From: a virus | IMG/VR virus record: IMGVR_UViG_3300031825_000057 | Coordinates: 1-31,572 of that record | Length of the DNA: 31,572 nt | Strand: one strand, 5' to 3' | In this document: positions 21,768 through 28,502 of the stretch, piece after piece | Position numbering within the stretch: position 1 is the stretch's first letter | Layout of the letters: every line of letters begins with the position of its first letter | Notes under the pieces: model-generated | Databases searched by the model: none | The model's input: only the letters and a program-made list of their open reading frames with translations | What the model was told of the DNA's origin: nothing | Translations under genes and position numbers: made by a program

Positions 21768-23810
21768 ACCAAGCCGCACACCCCCACGCCCAGCGCCCGC
21801 GCCGTAGCGGACATGCCGATCCAGTTGCGCGAGGCGCAGATCGTTCCGGCCAGCTTCAACGAGGCCGAGCGCACAGTCGACGTGGTGTGGACCACCGGCT
21901 CGCGCCGCCGCGCCTACGACTGGTACAACGACACACCCTACGAAGAGGAGCTTGTCGTCACCACGGATGCCGTGGACATGAGCCGCTTCGAGGCGGGCAC
22001 CGTGCAGGTGCTCGATGCGCACCGCGTGTACGGCGGCGTCGCCGGCATCCTGGGCATCGCGACGCGCGGATCCATCGAGGGCGGCGAAGGCAAAGCCACG
22101 CTGCGCCTCTCGGGAAATCCCGCCAACGCGGGCATCGTCGGTGACATCAAGGACGGGATCATCCGCGCCATCAGCTTCGGCTATTCGGTTCAGCGATACG
22201 AGATCACCCGCGCCATCGACCGTACCGACGGCGTGAACATGCCGCTGTACCGCGCCGTCGCCTGGACGCCGCAAGAAATCAGCTTCGTGCCGGTGCCGGC
22301 TGACGCCAACGCATCCACCCGTTCCCAACCCTCGCGCGGCGCGCCGTGCGAATTCATCCGGGCCGCCGCCCATTCTTCGAAAGAACCCACCATGACCGAA
22401 GCTGAACTTCAAGCCCAGCGCGACCAGGAAGCGGCGACCCGTGCCGCCACCAGCAACGCTGCCACCGGCGCCACGGCCCCCGCCGCCGCCGCTACCACTG
22501 GCGCCGCTGCCACCGCAGCCGAGCGCCAGCGCGCCGCCGACATCACCGCGCTGTGCACCCGCCACCAGGTGCCCGCCGACAAGGCCACCAAGTACATCAC
22601 AGACGGCACGTCCGTCGATGCCGTGCGCACCGCCATCCTGGACGATCTGGCCACGCGCGACGCCGCGGCCGGCAACGGCGCGCGCAACGTCACCCGCGTG
22701 CACACCGTCAGCGACGAAACCCAGACCCGCATGGCCGGCCTGGAAGAGGCGTTCACGCATCGCGTCGACGCGAGCGTCAAGCTCACCGACAACGGGCGCC
22801 AGTACCGCGGCATGAGCCTGATGGAGATGGGCCGCGAGCACCTGGAGCGCAGCAACGTCGACACGCGCGGCATGGACCGCATGACGCTGGCCACGCGGAT
22901 CCTCACCTTCCGCTCGGGCGGCTCCCTGTCCACCAGCGATTTCTCCAGCCTGCTGGCCAACGTCGCCAACAAGCGTCTGCGCCAGGGCTACGAGGAAAAC
23001 CAGCCCAGCTACCAGCGCTGGGCCCGCCGCGCGCCCGACGCGCCGGACTTCAAGTCCATGAGCGTGGTCAACCTGGCCGGCGCGCCCGACCTGCTGCAGG
23101 TCAATGAGCACGGCGAGTTCAAGTACGGCGCCATGACCGACGGCAAGGAAACCTATTCGATGCTGACCTACGGGCGCATCGTCAGTCTCACGCGCCAGGC
23201 GCTGATCAACGACGATCTGCGCGGCTTCGACCGCCTGGTCGGCGCCTTCGGCAACAGCGCGGCTCGCCTGGAAAACCGCACCGTGTACTCCATCCTGACG
23301 GCCAATGCGGCACTCAGCGACGCGGTCGCTCTGTTCCATGCCACCCACGCCAACCTGGCGGGCGTCGGTGCCAAGATCGACGTTACGACGCTGGGCGCGG
23401 GCCGCGCTGCGATGCGTCTGCAAAAGGGCCTGCAGGGCGAAGAGCTCAACCTGGCGCCTTCGTACCTGATCGTGCCCGCCACGCAGGAGAACCTGGCGTA
23501 CCAGTACACCAGCGCCAACTACGTGCCGCTGCAGCCCGACAAGGTCAACGAGTTCCGCGCCGGTGGCCGCACCGCGGTGGAGCCCATCGTCGAGGCCATC
23601 CTGGACGCCAGCAGCACCACCGCCTGGTACCTGGCGGCCAACACCGGCCAGGTCGACACGGTGGAGTACTGCTACCTGCAGGGCGCTGCCGGCCCGGTCA
23701 TCGAGTCCGAGATGGGCTTCGAGGTCGACGGCATCTCCTACAAGTGCCGGCTCGACTTTGCGGCCAAGGCCATCGACTTCCGCGGCATGTACAAGAACCC
23801 CGGCGCCTGA
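21765..23810 (+). CDS. Prohead protease / major capsid protein fusion
   Basis: The 681-residue product joins two head functions. Residues ~20-190 are a U35-type prohead protease: His86 (LDAHRVYGG) and Ser137 (RAISFGYSV) are the likely catalytic pair. An Ala/Thr-rich linker, probably the scaffold/delta region, runs from ~210 to 260. The rest is the HK97-like or Mu gpT-like capsid subunit: LTFRSGGSLSTSDFSSLLAN, RRAPDAPDFKSMSVV, MLTYGRIVSLTRQALINDDL, and ending GFEVDGISYKCRLDFAAKAI. The ATG at 21765 follows the hairpin element. An internal ATG at 22392 (residue 210) could yield a capsid-only product of 472 residues. Confidence 0.92.
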   Translation: MTKPHTPTPSARAVADMPIQLREAQIVPASFNEAERTVDVVWTTGSRRRAYDWYNDTPYEEELVVTTDAVDMSRFEAGTVQVLDAHRVYGGVAGILGIATRGSIEGGEGKATLRLSGNPANAGIVGDIKDGIIRAISFGYSVQRYEITRAIDRTDGVNMPLYRAVAWTPQEISFVPVPADANASTRSQPSRGAPCEFIRAAAHSSKEPTMTEAELQAQRDQEAATRAATSNAATGATAPAAAATTGAAATAAERQRAADITALCTRHQVPADKATKYITDGTSVDAVRTAILDDLATRDAAAGNGARNVTRVHTVSDETQTRMAGLEEAFTHRVDASVKLTDNGRQYRGMSLMEMGREHLERSNVDTRGMDRMTLATRILTFRSGGSLSTSDFSSLLANVANKRLRQGYEENQPSYQRWARRAPDAPDFKSMSVVNLAGAPDLLQVNEHGEFKYGAMTDGKETYSMLTYGRIVSLTRQALINDDLRGFDRLVGAFGNSAARLENRTVYSILTANAALSDAVALFHATHANLAGVGAKIDVTTLGAGRAAMRLQKGLQGEELNLAPSYLIVPATQENLAYQYTSANYVPLQPDKVNEFRAGGRTAVEPIVEAILDASSTTAWYLAANTGQVDTVEYCYLQGAAGPVIESEMGFEVDGISYKCRLDFAAKAIDFRGMYKNPGA

Positions 23811-23819
23811 TCTTCACGC

Positions 23820-23843
23820 GGTGAGTGGCCTGGGCCACTCACC
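23820..23843 (+). terminator. Hairpin after capsid gene
   Basis: GGTGAGTGGC and GCCACTCACC form a perfect 10-bp stem with a CTGG loop, 10 nt after the capsid stop. There is no T-run, so it may be an mRNA-stabilising or processing hairpin or a partial terminator rather than a full stop. Confidence 0.6.
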
Positions 23844-23880
23844 CAGACCGACCCCCTCCATTACCTGAAAGGCATTCGAA

Positions 23881-24384
23881 ATGAAAAAGTCTCTGATCTG
23901 CATCGCCCTGGTCGTCGCGGCCATGGCAGGTGCCGCGGTTGCGCAAGCGGCCGGCGTCAATCCTGTGGACGTGCTGCAGCATGCGCTGGCGGCCAACCCC
24001 GACACGATGCTGGGCCTTGCCGGCCTGGGCGCCGCGGGCATCACCAACTTCGTGCAGGAAGGCGAATGCCTGGATCTCGATCCGGGCGCGGCCGTCGCCT
24101 CCGGCACCGGCCGCCTCTTTGGTGCGGCGCTCTTTGGCGTGGCATCGGTCAATGCTGTCGCCGGAACTCCCAGTACCTTCTGCGTCCGGGGCGTGGTCGA
24201 GATCGCAAAGACCAGTGCCCTGGCCATCGCCGTGGGCGACCGGCTGTTCTGGGACGCGGCCAACAGCGTCGTCAACAAAACCAGCGTGGCGCAGCAGCAG
24301 GTCGGCATTGCGGTCGCGGCGGCGGCCAACCCGTCGCCCACCGTCAAGATGCTGCTGATGCCGGCCCTCCCGGTCGCGACCTGA
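23881..24384 (+). CDS. DUF2190 head decoration protein with signal-like N-terminus
   Basis: The 167-residue protein has its DUF2190 domain from about residue 53 (ITNFVQEGECLDLDPGAAVA, then SGTGRLFGAALFGVASV). DUF2190 proteins decorate or cement capsids. Ahead of it lies a typical bacterial signal peptide: MKKSLICIALVVAAMAGAAV, then AQAA, with a cleavage-like AQA, followed by a 25-residue linker. Capsid proteins should not be exported, so the extension is odd. The ATG at 23881 is supported by GAAAGG upstream. Confidence 0.85.
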   Translation: MKKSLICIALVVAAMAGAAVAQAAGVNPVDVLQHALAANPDTMLGLAGLGAAGITNFVQEGECLDLDPGAAVASGTGRLFGAALFGVASVNAVAGTPSTFCVRGVVEIAKTSALAIAVGDRLFWDAANSVVNKTSVAQQQVGIAVAAAANPSPTVKMLLMPALPVAT

Positions 24385-24400
24385 TCGCCAGGAGCCAGCC

Positions 24401-24709
24401 GTGAGCTTTGCCGCCGCCGAGGCCCGCGCCAACGCCTCCGTGCTTGCACGGCTGGCGAATGCGACCGCCAGTTTCGGCGCGGCAGAGTTTCCGGTCATTT
24501 TCGACAACGGCGCCGCGGCGGTCATGCAGGGCATGGCCGACGCTGCCCAGCCCGGCATCCGCATCCTCGATAGCGATCTGGGCGCCAAGACGCAGGGCGA
24601 CGTTGTCACCGTCACCTACAACGGCGTGGTCACCGTCTACGCCATTCGCAATGTCCTGCCGGACGGAACCGGCTTCACCGAAGTCGCACTCGAGCTCGCA
24701 CCGGTATGA
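24401..24709 (+). CDS. Head-tail joining protein (FII-like)
   Basis: A 102-residue protein starting at a GTG (24401) with CAGGAG upstream. It has an N-terminal helix and a beta-rich core (GAAEFPVIFDNGAAAV, GDVVTVTYNGVVTVYAIRNV, TEVALELAPV), the length and strand pattern of small head-tail attachment proteins such as lambda FII. The position between decoration protein and tail terminator supports this. Stop overlaps the next ATG. Confidence 0.7.
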   Translation: MSFAAAEARANASVLARLANATASFGAAEFPVIFDNGAAAVMQGMADAAQPGIRILDSDLGAKTQGDVVTVTYNGVVTVYAIRNVLPDGTGFTEVALELAPV

Positions 24710-25146
24710 GCAAAAGCAAGCACCAGGCGATCGTCACCGCCATCGCCGCGCTGTTCATCGTGGCGCCGGCGCTGGCCAATGGCCGCGTCTTCGAAGGCCG
24801 CAGCTACGCGCTGCCGATCGGCTCCGCCAGTCAGATCCAGGTGTTCATCGAAGACTCGACGCCCGAGGCCGAGATCATCACCGGCGCGCCGGTGGACTGG
24901 ACCACCCAGATCACCGTCCTGATCAAGGCCCGCCGTAGCGCCAGCGAATCCGCCGAGGTGGTGGCCGACGCGGTCTGGGTCGACGCCTACGCCCGCGTCA
25001 TGGCCGACCAGGCGCTGGGCGGCCTGGTGATGCTGCTGACCCTGGGCGACATCACGCGTGATCGTGACGAGGCCGACACCGACGTCGCCGCGATCACCTG
25101 GCGGTTTGCCGTCACGCACCGCACCGATTCCAACGTCATCTCCTGA
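24706..25146 (+). CDS. Tail terminator / minor tail protein U-like
   Basis: The 146-residue protein begins with a helix (KHQAIVTAIAALFIVAPALA) that looks like a signal peptide but is the usual first helix of tail-terminator proteins, then GRVFEGRSYALPIG, a beta-sheet core (VDWTTQITVLIKARRSASES) and DAYARVMADQALGGLVM. Such proteins cap the tail tube and join it to the head. The ATG at 24706 overlaps the upstream stop (ATGA). Confidence 0.75.
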   Translation: MSKSKHQAIVTAIAALFIVAPALANGRVFEGRSYALPIGSASQIQVFIEDSTPEAEIITGAPVDWTTQITVLIKARRSASESAEVVADAVWVDAYARVMADQALGGLVMLLTLGDITRDRDEADTDVAAITWRFAVTHRTDSNVIS

Positions 25147-25159
25147 AAGGCTCGATGCC

Positions 25160-25378
25160 ATGAACTTCAAGAACAAACCCGCGGCGCCGGCCGACCAGGC
25201 CCTCGCCGAGCCCTCCGCCGGCGGCAGCTACCTGCGCAACGCCGACGGCTCGCTCACGCTCGTGGAGCGGACCGAGCCCGTGCACGGCCGCGTCCAGGCC
25301 TCGCGCGAGGCGCTCGCTCAGCGCATGGGCGAAGGCGCGCAGCCCGCCGCCGCTTCCCTCAATACCGATCAGGAGTAA
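25160..25378 (+). CDS. Small structural-region protein (unknown)
   Basis: A 72-residue protein (MNFKNKPAAPADQALAEPSA, then LVERTEPVHGRVQASREAL), mainly unstructured with an acidic C-terminus. GAAAGG precedes the ATG at 25160. It lies between the tail terminator and tail tube genes; similar small proteins occur at this place in related phages, with no known function. Confidence 0.65.
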   Translation: MNFKNKPAAPADQALAEPSAGGSYLRNADGSLTLVERTEPVHGRVQASREALAQRMGEGAQPAAASLNTDQE

Positions 25379-25381
25379 GAC

Positions 25382-26350
25382 ATGCCGCGCTACACACGCA
25401 ATTACGTACTGCTTGCCAAGACCGAGGTCACCTATGGCACCGACCCCGTGCCCACCGGTGCGGCCAACGCCATCCTGGCCAGCAAGCCGCAGATCACGCC
25501 GCTGTCGGCTCAGAACGTCAACCGCGACATCATGCGCGGCTTCATGGGCGGCAGCGAGCAGCTGGTGGGCAACCGCTTCGTCGAGTGCAGCTTCGACGTG
25601 GAGGCGGTTGGCTCCGGTGCCGCGGGCACGGCGCCCGCATGGGGCCCGCTGCTGCTGGCCTGCGGATTCGCCGAAACGGTCACGGCTGCCACCCGCGTGG
25701 ACTACACGCCCGTCTCCAGTGCGTTCAACAGTCTCACGCTCTACTGGTACGACGACGGCATCCTGCACAAGATCAGCGGCGCGCGCGGTGACGTCAAGTT
25801 CAAGTTCACCAGCGGCGGCATTCCGGTGATGTCGTTCAGCGTGAAGGGCTTGTACAGCACGCCTTCGGCCGCGGCCAATGCCACGCCCACGCTCACCGCG
25901 TTCAAGACCCCGCTGGTCGTGGCCGAGGCCAACACCAGCGACCTCACGCTGGGCAGCACGCACAGTGCCGCGGGCGCGCCGGCGCTGGTGGGCGGCACGC
26001 CGTATCCCTCGCTCGGCCTGGAATGGTCGCCGAACAACCAGGTCGAATACGTGCCGCTGCTGGGCGGCGAGAGCATCGAGATCGGGGACCGCGACGCCTC
26101 GTGCAGCTTCCAGCTCGAGCTCACCGCTGCGCAGGAAGCCACGATGCTGGCCTCAGTGACCGCCGCCACCCTGACCAGCGTGGGCATCGTGCACGGTGTG
26201 ACGGCTGGCTACAAAAGCCTGGTGTTCCTGCCTTTCACCCAACTCGTGAACCCGCAGAAAAACGAGCAAGCGGGAAAGCGAATGATTGGCTTCGACGGCC
26301 GGGTCGTCCCCTCAGCGGGAAATGACGAAATGCGCCTTTGCTTTTCTTGA
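25382..26350 (+). CDS. Major tail tube protein
   Basis: A 322-residue protein matching tail tube subunits of siphoviruses (Phage_tail_2-like): YVLLAKTEVTYGTDPVPTGA, then many beta strands (FVECSFDVEAVGSG; GDVKFKFTSGGIPVMSFSVK) and an Ig-like C-terminal part (SLGLEWSPNNQVEYV). It polymerises around the tape measure. CAGGAG lies before the ATG at 25382. The C-terminus (FDGRVVPSAGNDEMRLCFS) ends just before the homing endonuclease gene and appears complete, so the endonuclease inserted without breaking it. Confidence 0.9.
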   Translation: MPRYTRNYVLLAKTEVTYGTDPVPTGAANAILASKPQITPLSAQNVNRDIMRGFMGGSEQLVGNRFVECSFDVEAVGSGAAGTAPAWGPLLLACGFAETVTAATRVDYTPVSSAFNSLTLYWYDDGILHKISGARGDVKFKFTSGGIPVMSFSVKGLYSTPSAAANATPTLTAFKTPLVVAEANTSDLTLGSTHSAAGAPALVGGTPYPSLGLEWSPNNQVEYVPLLGGESIEIGDRDASCSFQLELTAAQEATMLASVTAATLTSVGIVHGVTAGYKSLVFLPFTQLVNPQKNEQAGKRMIGFDGRVVPSAGNDEMRLCFS

Positions 26351-26355
26351 CAGAC

Positions 26356-27120
26356 ATGCAGCAATCGGGCGTCTACGTCATCGAAAACCAGTGTACCCGC
26401 AAGGTGTACGTTGGTTCGGCCTACCGCATGGAGTACCGCCGCCAGCGGCATTTCAAACAATTGACGGAAGGTCGGCATCACTCCAAAAAGTTGCAGCGCT
26501 CGTGGGACAAGCATGGCCCCGGCGTGTTTCGGTTTCGGCCGGTGCTGGTCTGTTCCAAGGCAAACCTGTTGATGTACGAGCAGATCGTCATCGATTGGCA
26601 TGACGCCTATCGGAAAGGCTACAACTGCCTGCCGCGTGCTGGCAGCCGCGCCGGAATGAAGGCCTCCCCTGAGCATCGGGCAAAGATTGCCGAAGGGCTC
26701 CGCAAGTCGGGGCGTATTTGGGGGCCACCTAGCCCGGAAACGCGCACCAAGATCGGCGCAGCCAGCCGGGGCCGCAAGGCCAGCGCCGAGACGCGCAAGA
26801 AGCAGTCCGAGGGCAGGCGCGGCTACCGGCACATGCCCGACGCCATTGAGAACATGCGGGCCGCGCAGAGTAACCGCAAGCCCGTCAGCGACGAAACGCG
26901 CCAGCGCATGTCCGATGCGGCCAAACGGCGTCGCGAGCGGGAGCAGGCAGCCGGCATCGAGCGGCAGTTTTCGCCCGAATTCATGGCCCACGTGGTCCGC
27001 CCCGGGCAGAAGCGGGACCTCGTCATCACGGAAGAGACGCGGCGGCGGAAGGCTGCCGCAGCCCGGAACCGGCGGGACCTGGCGCGCAACGAGAAAGGTC
27101 AGTATGTCGCGCCGCGTTGA
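26356..27120 (+). CDS. GIY-YIG homing endonuclease with NUMOD3 motifs
   Basis: The 254-residue protein has an N-terminal GIY-YIG nuclease (GVYVIENQCTRKVYVGSAYR, with a helix KKLQRSWDKHGPGVFRFRPV) and at least three NUMOD3-type DNA-binding repeats: SPEHRAKIAEGLRKSG, SPETRTKIGAASRGRKAS and SDETRQRMSDAAKRRRE. This is the family that homes into phage genes and introns. Here it is free-standing between tail tube and a promoter. The ATG at 26356 lacks a ribosome binding site; upstream TTG starts are possible. It is basic, as expected. No intron boundaries were found in the neighbouring genes. Confidence 0.9.
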   Translation: MQQSGVYVIENQCTRKVYVGSAYRMEYRRQRHFKQLTEGRHHSKKLQRSWDKHGPGVFRFRPVLVCSKANLLMYEQIVIDWHDAYRKGYNCLPRAGSRAGMKASPEHRAKIAEGLRKSGRIWGPPSPETRTKIGAASRGRKASAETRKKQSEGRRGYRHMPDAIENMRAAQSNRKPVSDETRQRMSDAAKRRREREQAAGIERQFSPEFMAHVVRPGQKRDLVITEETRRRKAAAARNRRDLARNEKGQYVAPR

Positions 27121-27145
27121 CTCGGCCCAGCCGGGCGGATACACT
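27117..27145 (+). promoter_or_regulatory. Strong promoter after the endonuclease gene
   Basis: TTGACT (27117-27122), a 17-nt spacer and TACACT (27140-27145) form a near-consensus sigma-70 promoter. The -35 box contains the endonuclease stop codon. The predicted start is near 27152, where the first leader hairpin begins. Confidence 0.75.
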
Positions 27146-27151
27146 GCCCCT

Positions 27152-27397
27152 GTCACGCCCGTAGGCGTGATCGGGATTGGCGTCCTGATGCACCGCTGCG
27201 ACGAAAGCCGCAGCCTCTCCGCAGGGTCTGCGGCTTTCGGATCTGAGCCTCCAGTTTTTGGCGGCCCGGATGGGAGGCCCGCAAGGGCCTGCCGGTTCGC
27301 GCAAGCGGTGCCCGGTACGCCAACCCGTTCGGGCTGCCGCCCTCGATTGGCGTCTTGGGCGGCGGTTTTCCAAAACCGCACCGCTTGGAGGCCAACC
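27152..27397 (+). ncRNA. Structured leader RNA, candidate regulatory RNA
   Basis: About 245 nt between the promoter and the ATG at 27398. Perfect hairpins: TCACGCC/GGCGTGA (27153-27170), a 12-bp stem CGAAAGCCGCAG/CTGCGGCTTTCG (27202-27213 with 27228-27239), GGCCC-GCAA-GGGCC (27276-27289), CCGTTCGG (27325-27332) and GCGGTTTT/AAAACCGC (27362-27379) right before GGAGG (27387-27391). GGCGGC (27260-27265) and GCCGCC (27337-27342) can close a multi-branch fold. ACGCCAA (27317-27323) can pair with either of two TTGGCGT copies (27177-27183 or 27347-27353). This resembles phage control RNAs such as C4 in organisation; identity is not proven. Confidence 0.65.
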
Positions 27398-27739
27398 ATG
27401 GTCGTCAATTTCCCGCATTCACCCATTGCCATCCGCCCGGATCATGATGCCGAGCAGCTGCGCAGCACCATCACTGACCTGGACGCCTGGTCACAGGGCG
27501 GCTTCGCGCAGATCGCGGCGATCGCCCGGCTGACCTATGCGGCCTTCGAGCTGCCGGAAACGCTGGAACACCCCGACCGCGTCGCGCACGCGCTGGCCAA
27601 CATCGCCAGCATTGCTGACGACATGATGAACTGCATCACCGCCTCGGCCGAGGCGGTGGGCTGCAACTGGCAAGACCCGCGCCAAGCGGCTCGCCACAAT
27701 GCCCGGCGCTCCCAGCGCAGTCAACCCACAGCTCAATAA
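27398..27739 (+). CDS. Accessory protein behind the structured leader (unknown)
   Basis: A 113-residue, mainly helical protein (AEQLRSTITDLDAWSQGGFA, then QIAAIARLTYAAFELPETLE; DDMMNCITASAEAVGCNWQD). Similar short helical proteins occur behind such leaders in prophages and other mobile elements of beta- and gamma-proteobacteria, but no function is known to me. It is not a tail protein by content although it sits among tail genes. The start is set by GGAGG 6 nt upstream. The same frame is open through the leader, so longer annotations are possible but unlikely. Confidence 0.7.
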   Translation: MVVNFPHSPIAIRPDHDAEQLRSTITDLDAWSQGGFAQIAAIARLTYAAFELPETLEHPDRVAHALANIASIADDMMNCITASAEAVGCNWQDPRQAARHNARRSQRSQPTAQ

Positions 27740-27762
27740 CCCCCATACAGGAGATCAAGAAC

Positions 27763-28104
27763 ATGGCATACAAACTGGCGATCGAGGATCTTGTCGGCGT
27801 AAAGATCGAAGGTAAGACCAAGGCGAAGGACGGCAGTGACAAACCGTTCAAGTTCGTGCTCGTTTGCGAACGGTATAGCAACGAGCAGATGAAGGGCTTG
27901 ATGGCGGACAAGGACGAAACCGCCTTTGCCTTCTTCGAAAAGGTCGCGCGCGACTGGCAGGGGCAAAAGCTGGTGGTCGACGAAGAGGGCAATCCGGCCC
28001 CCTTCAACGTCGATGCGCTGCGCTTGCTCTTGAGCATTAGTGGGATGGCCAGCTTGTGCTGGCATTCCTACGTGCAGCAGGTCGCGGCCACCGCAAAAAA
28101 CTAG
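27763..28104 (+). CDS. Tail assembly chaperone (gpG-like, zero frame)
   Basis: The 113-residue protein (MAYKLAIEDLVGVKIEGKTK; FVLVCERYSNEQMKGLMADK; ALRLLLSISGMASLCWHSYV) has the size and place of lambda gpG-type chaperones, directly upstream of the tape measure. GGAG lies before the ATG at 27763. Its last codons GCA-AAA-AAC-TAG form a slippery site right before the stop, so a fraction of ribosomes shift to -1 and make a longer fusion. Confidence 0.85.
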   Translation: MAYKLAIEDLVGVKIEGKTKAKDGSDKPFKFVLVCERYSNEQMKGLMADKDETAFAFFEKVARDWQGQKLVVDEEGNPAPFNVDALRLLLSISGMASLCWHSYVQQVAATAKN

Positions 28105-28133
28105 AGGAGGCGGCGCGTCTCTGGGCGCGCCGC
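28095..28133 (+). promoter_or_regulatory. -1 programmed ribosomal frameshift signal
   Basis: Slippery heptamer A-AAA-AAC at 28095-28101 in the correct phase, followed directly by the zero-frame stop TAG (28102-28104). After 8 nt a perfect 8-bp stem GCGGCGCG/CGCGCCGC (28110-28117 with 28126-28133) forms the stimulatory hairpin. The -1 frame continues into the next coding part. Confidence 0.92.
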
Positions 28134-28502
28134 GAGTTCAAGAACGAAGCGGAGCATGTCAATCACGATGCCGAAGCGACAGACAAACTCGATGAGCAGT
28201 TCGCCTTCTTCGGCATCCGGACCGAGGGTCCGGTGGACGCCCCCGAGCGTTTGCTGCCGTTCTACCTCTTCCCAGAGAACCTGCCGGCCTGGCAACTTTT
28301 CATGGCCGTGCAAACGCAGTGGCGCGGTGGCATGGCGCGCGAGGGCCTTGATTACCCGGGCGTGCACGCCGTCATCGACCAGCGCCGCTCCTGGCGGCTG
28401 CGCCGGCGCCAGCGATTCGCCGAGATCCAGGTCATGGAACGCGCCAGCCTGGATGCATGGGCCGAACAGGCTGCAGATGACAAAGCGGGGAGACGGTCGT
28501 GA
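28101..28502 (+). CDS. Tail assembly chaperone extension (gpT-like, -1 frame)
   Basis: After the shift the -1 frame encodes 133 more residues (LEEAARLWARREFKNEAEHV; ERLLPFYLFPENLPAWQLFM; AIDQRR-like VIDQRRSWRLRRRQRFAEIQ) to give a 246-residue fusion. No good independent start exists near the junction, so this part is made only through frameshifting, as the lambda T domain is. The extension should bind tail tube protein while the G part coats the tape measure. The stop overlaps the tape-measure GTG. Confidence 0.88.
   Translation, partial: LEEAARLWARREFKNEAEHVNHDAEATDKLDEQFAFFGIRTEGPVDAPERLLPFYLFPENLPAWQLFMAVQTQWRGGMAREGLDYPGVHAVIDQRRSWRLRRRQRFAEIQVMERASLDAWAEQAADDKAGRRS

Noticed and set aside
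21747-23423. Minus-strand frame of 558 codons opposite the capsid gene
   Set aside because: It mirrors the protease/capsid gene, with low-complexity Gly/Arg-rich translation and no ribosome binding site.
24706-24786. Signal peptide on the tail terminator protein
   Set aside because: The hydrophobic first helix is normal for tail-terminator proteins, which often begin with such an Ala-rich helix before GRV.
27153-27342. tRNA-like fold in the leader
   Set aside because: Hairpin lengths and order do not give a cloverleaf, and no T-arm GTTCRA with correct spacing or CCA-adjacent acceptor was found.
26687-27739. One long frame running from within the endonuclease through the leader into the gene at 27398
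   Set aside because: The upstream part is an out-of-frame reading of the endonuclease and the leader; promoter, hairpins and GGAGG point to a start at 27398.
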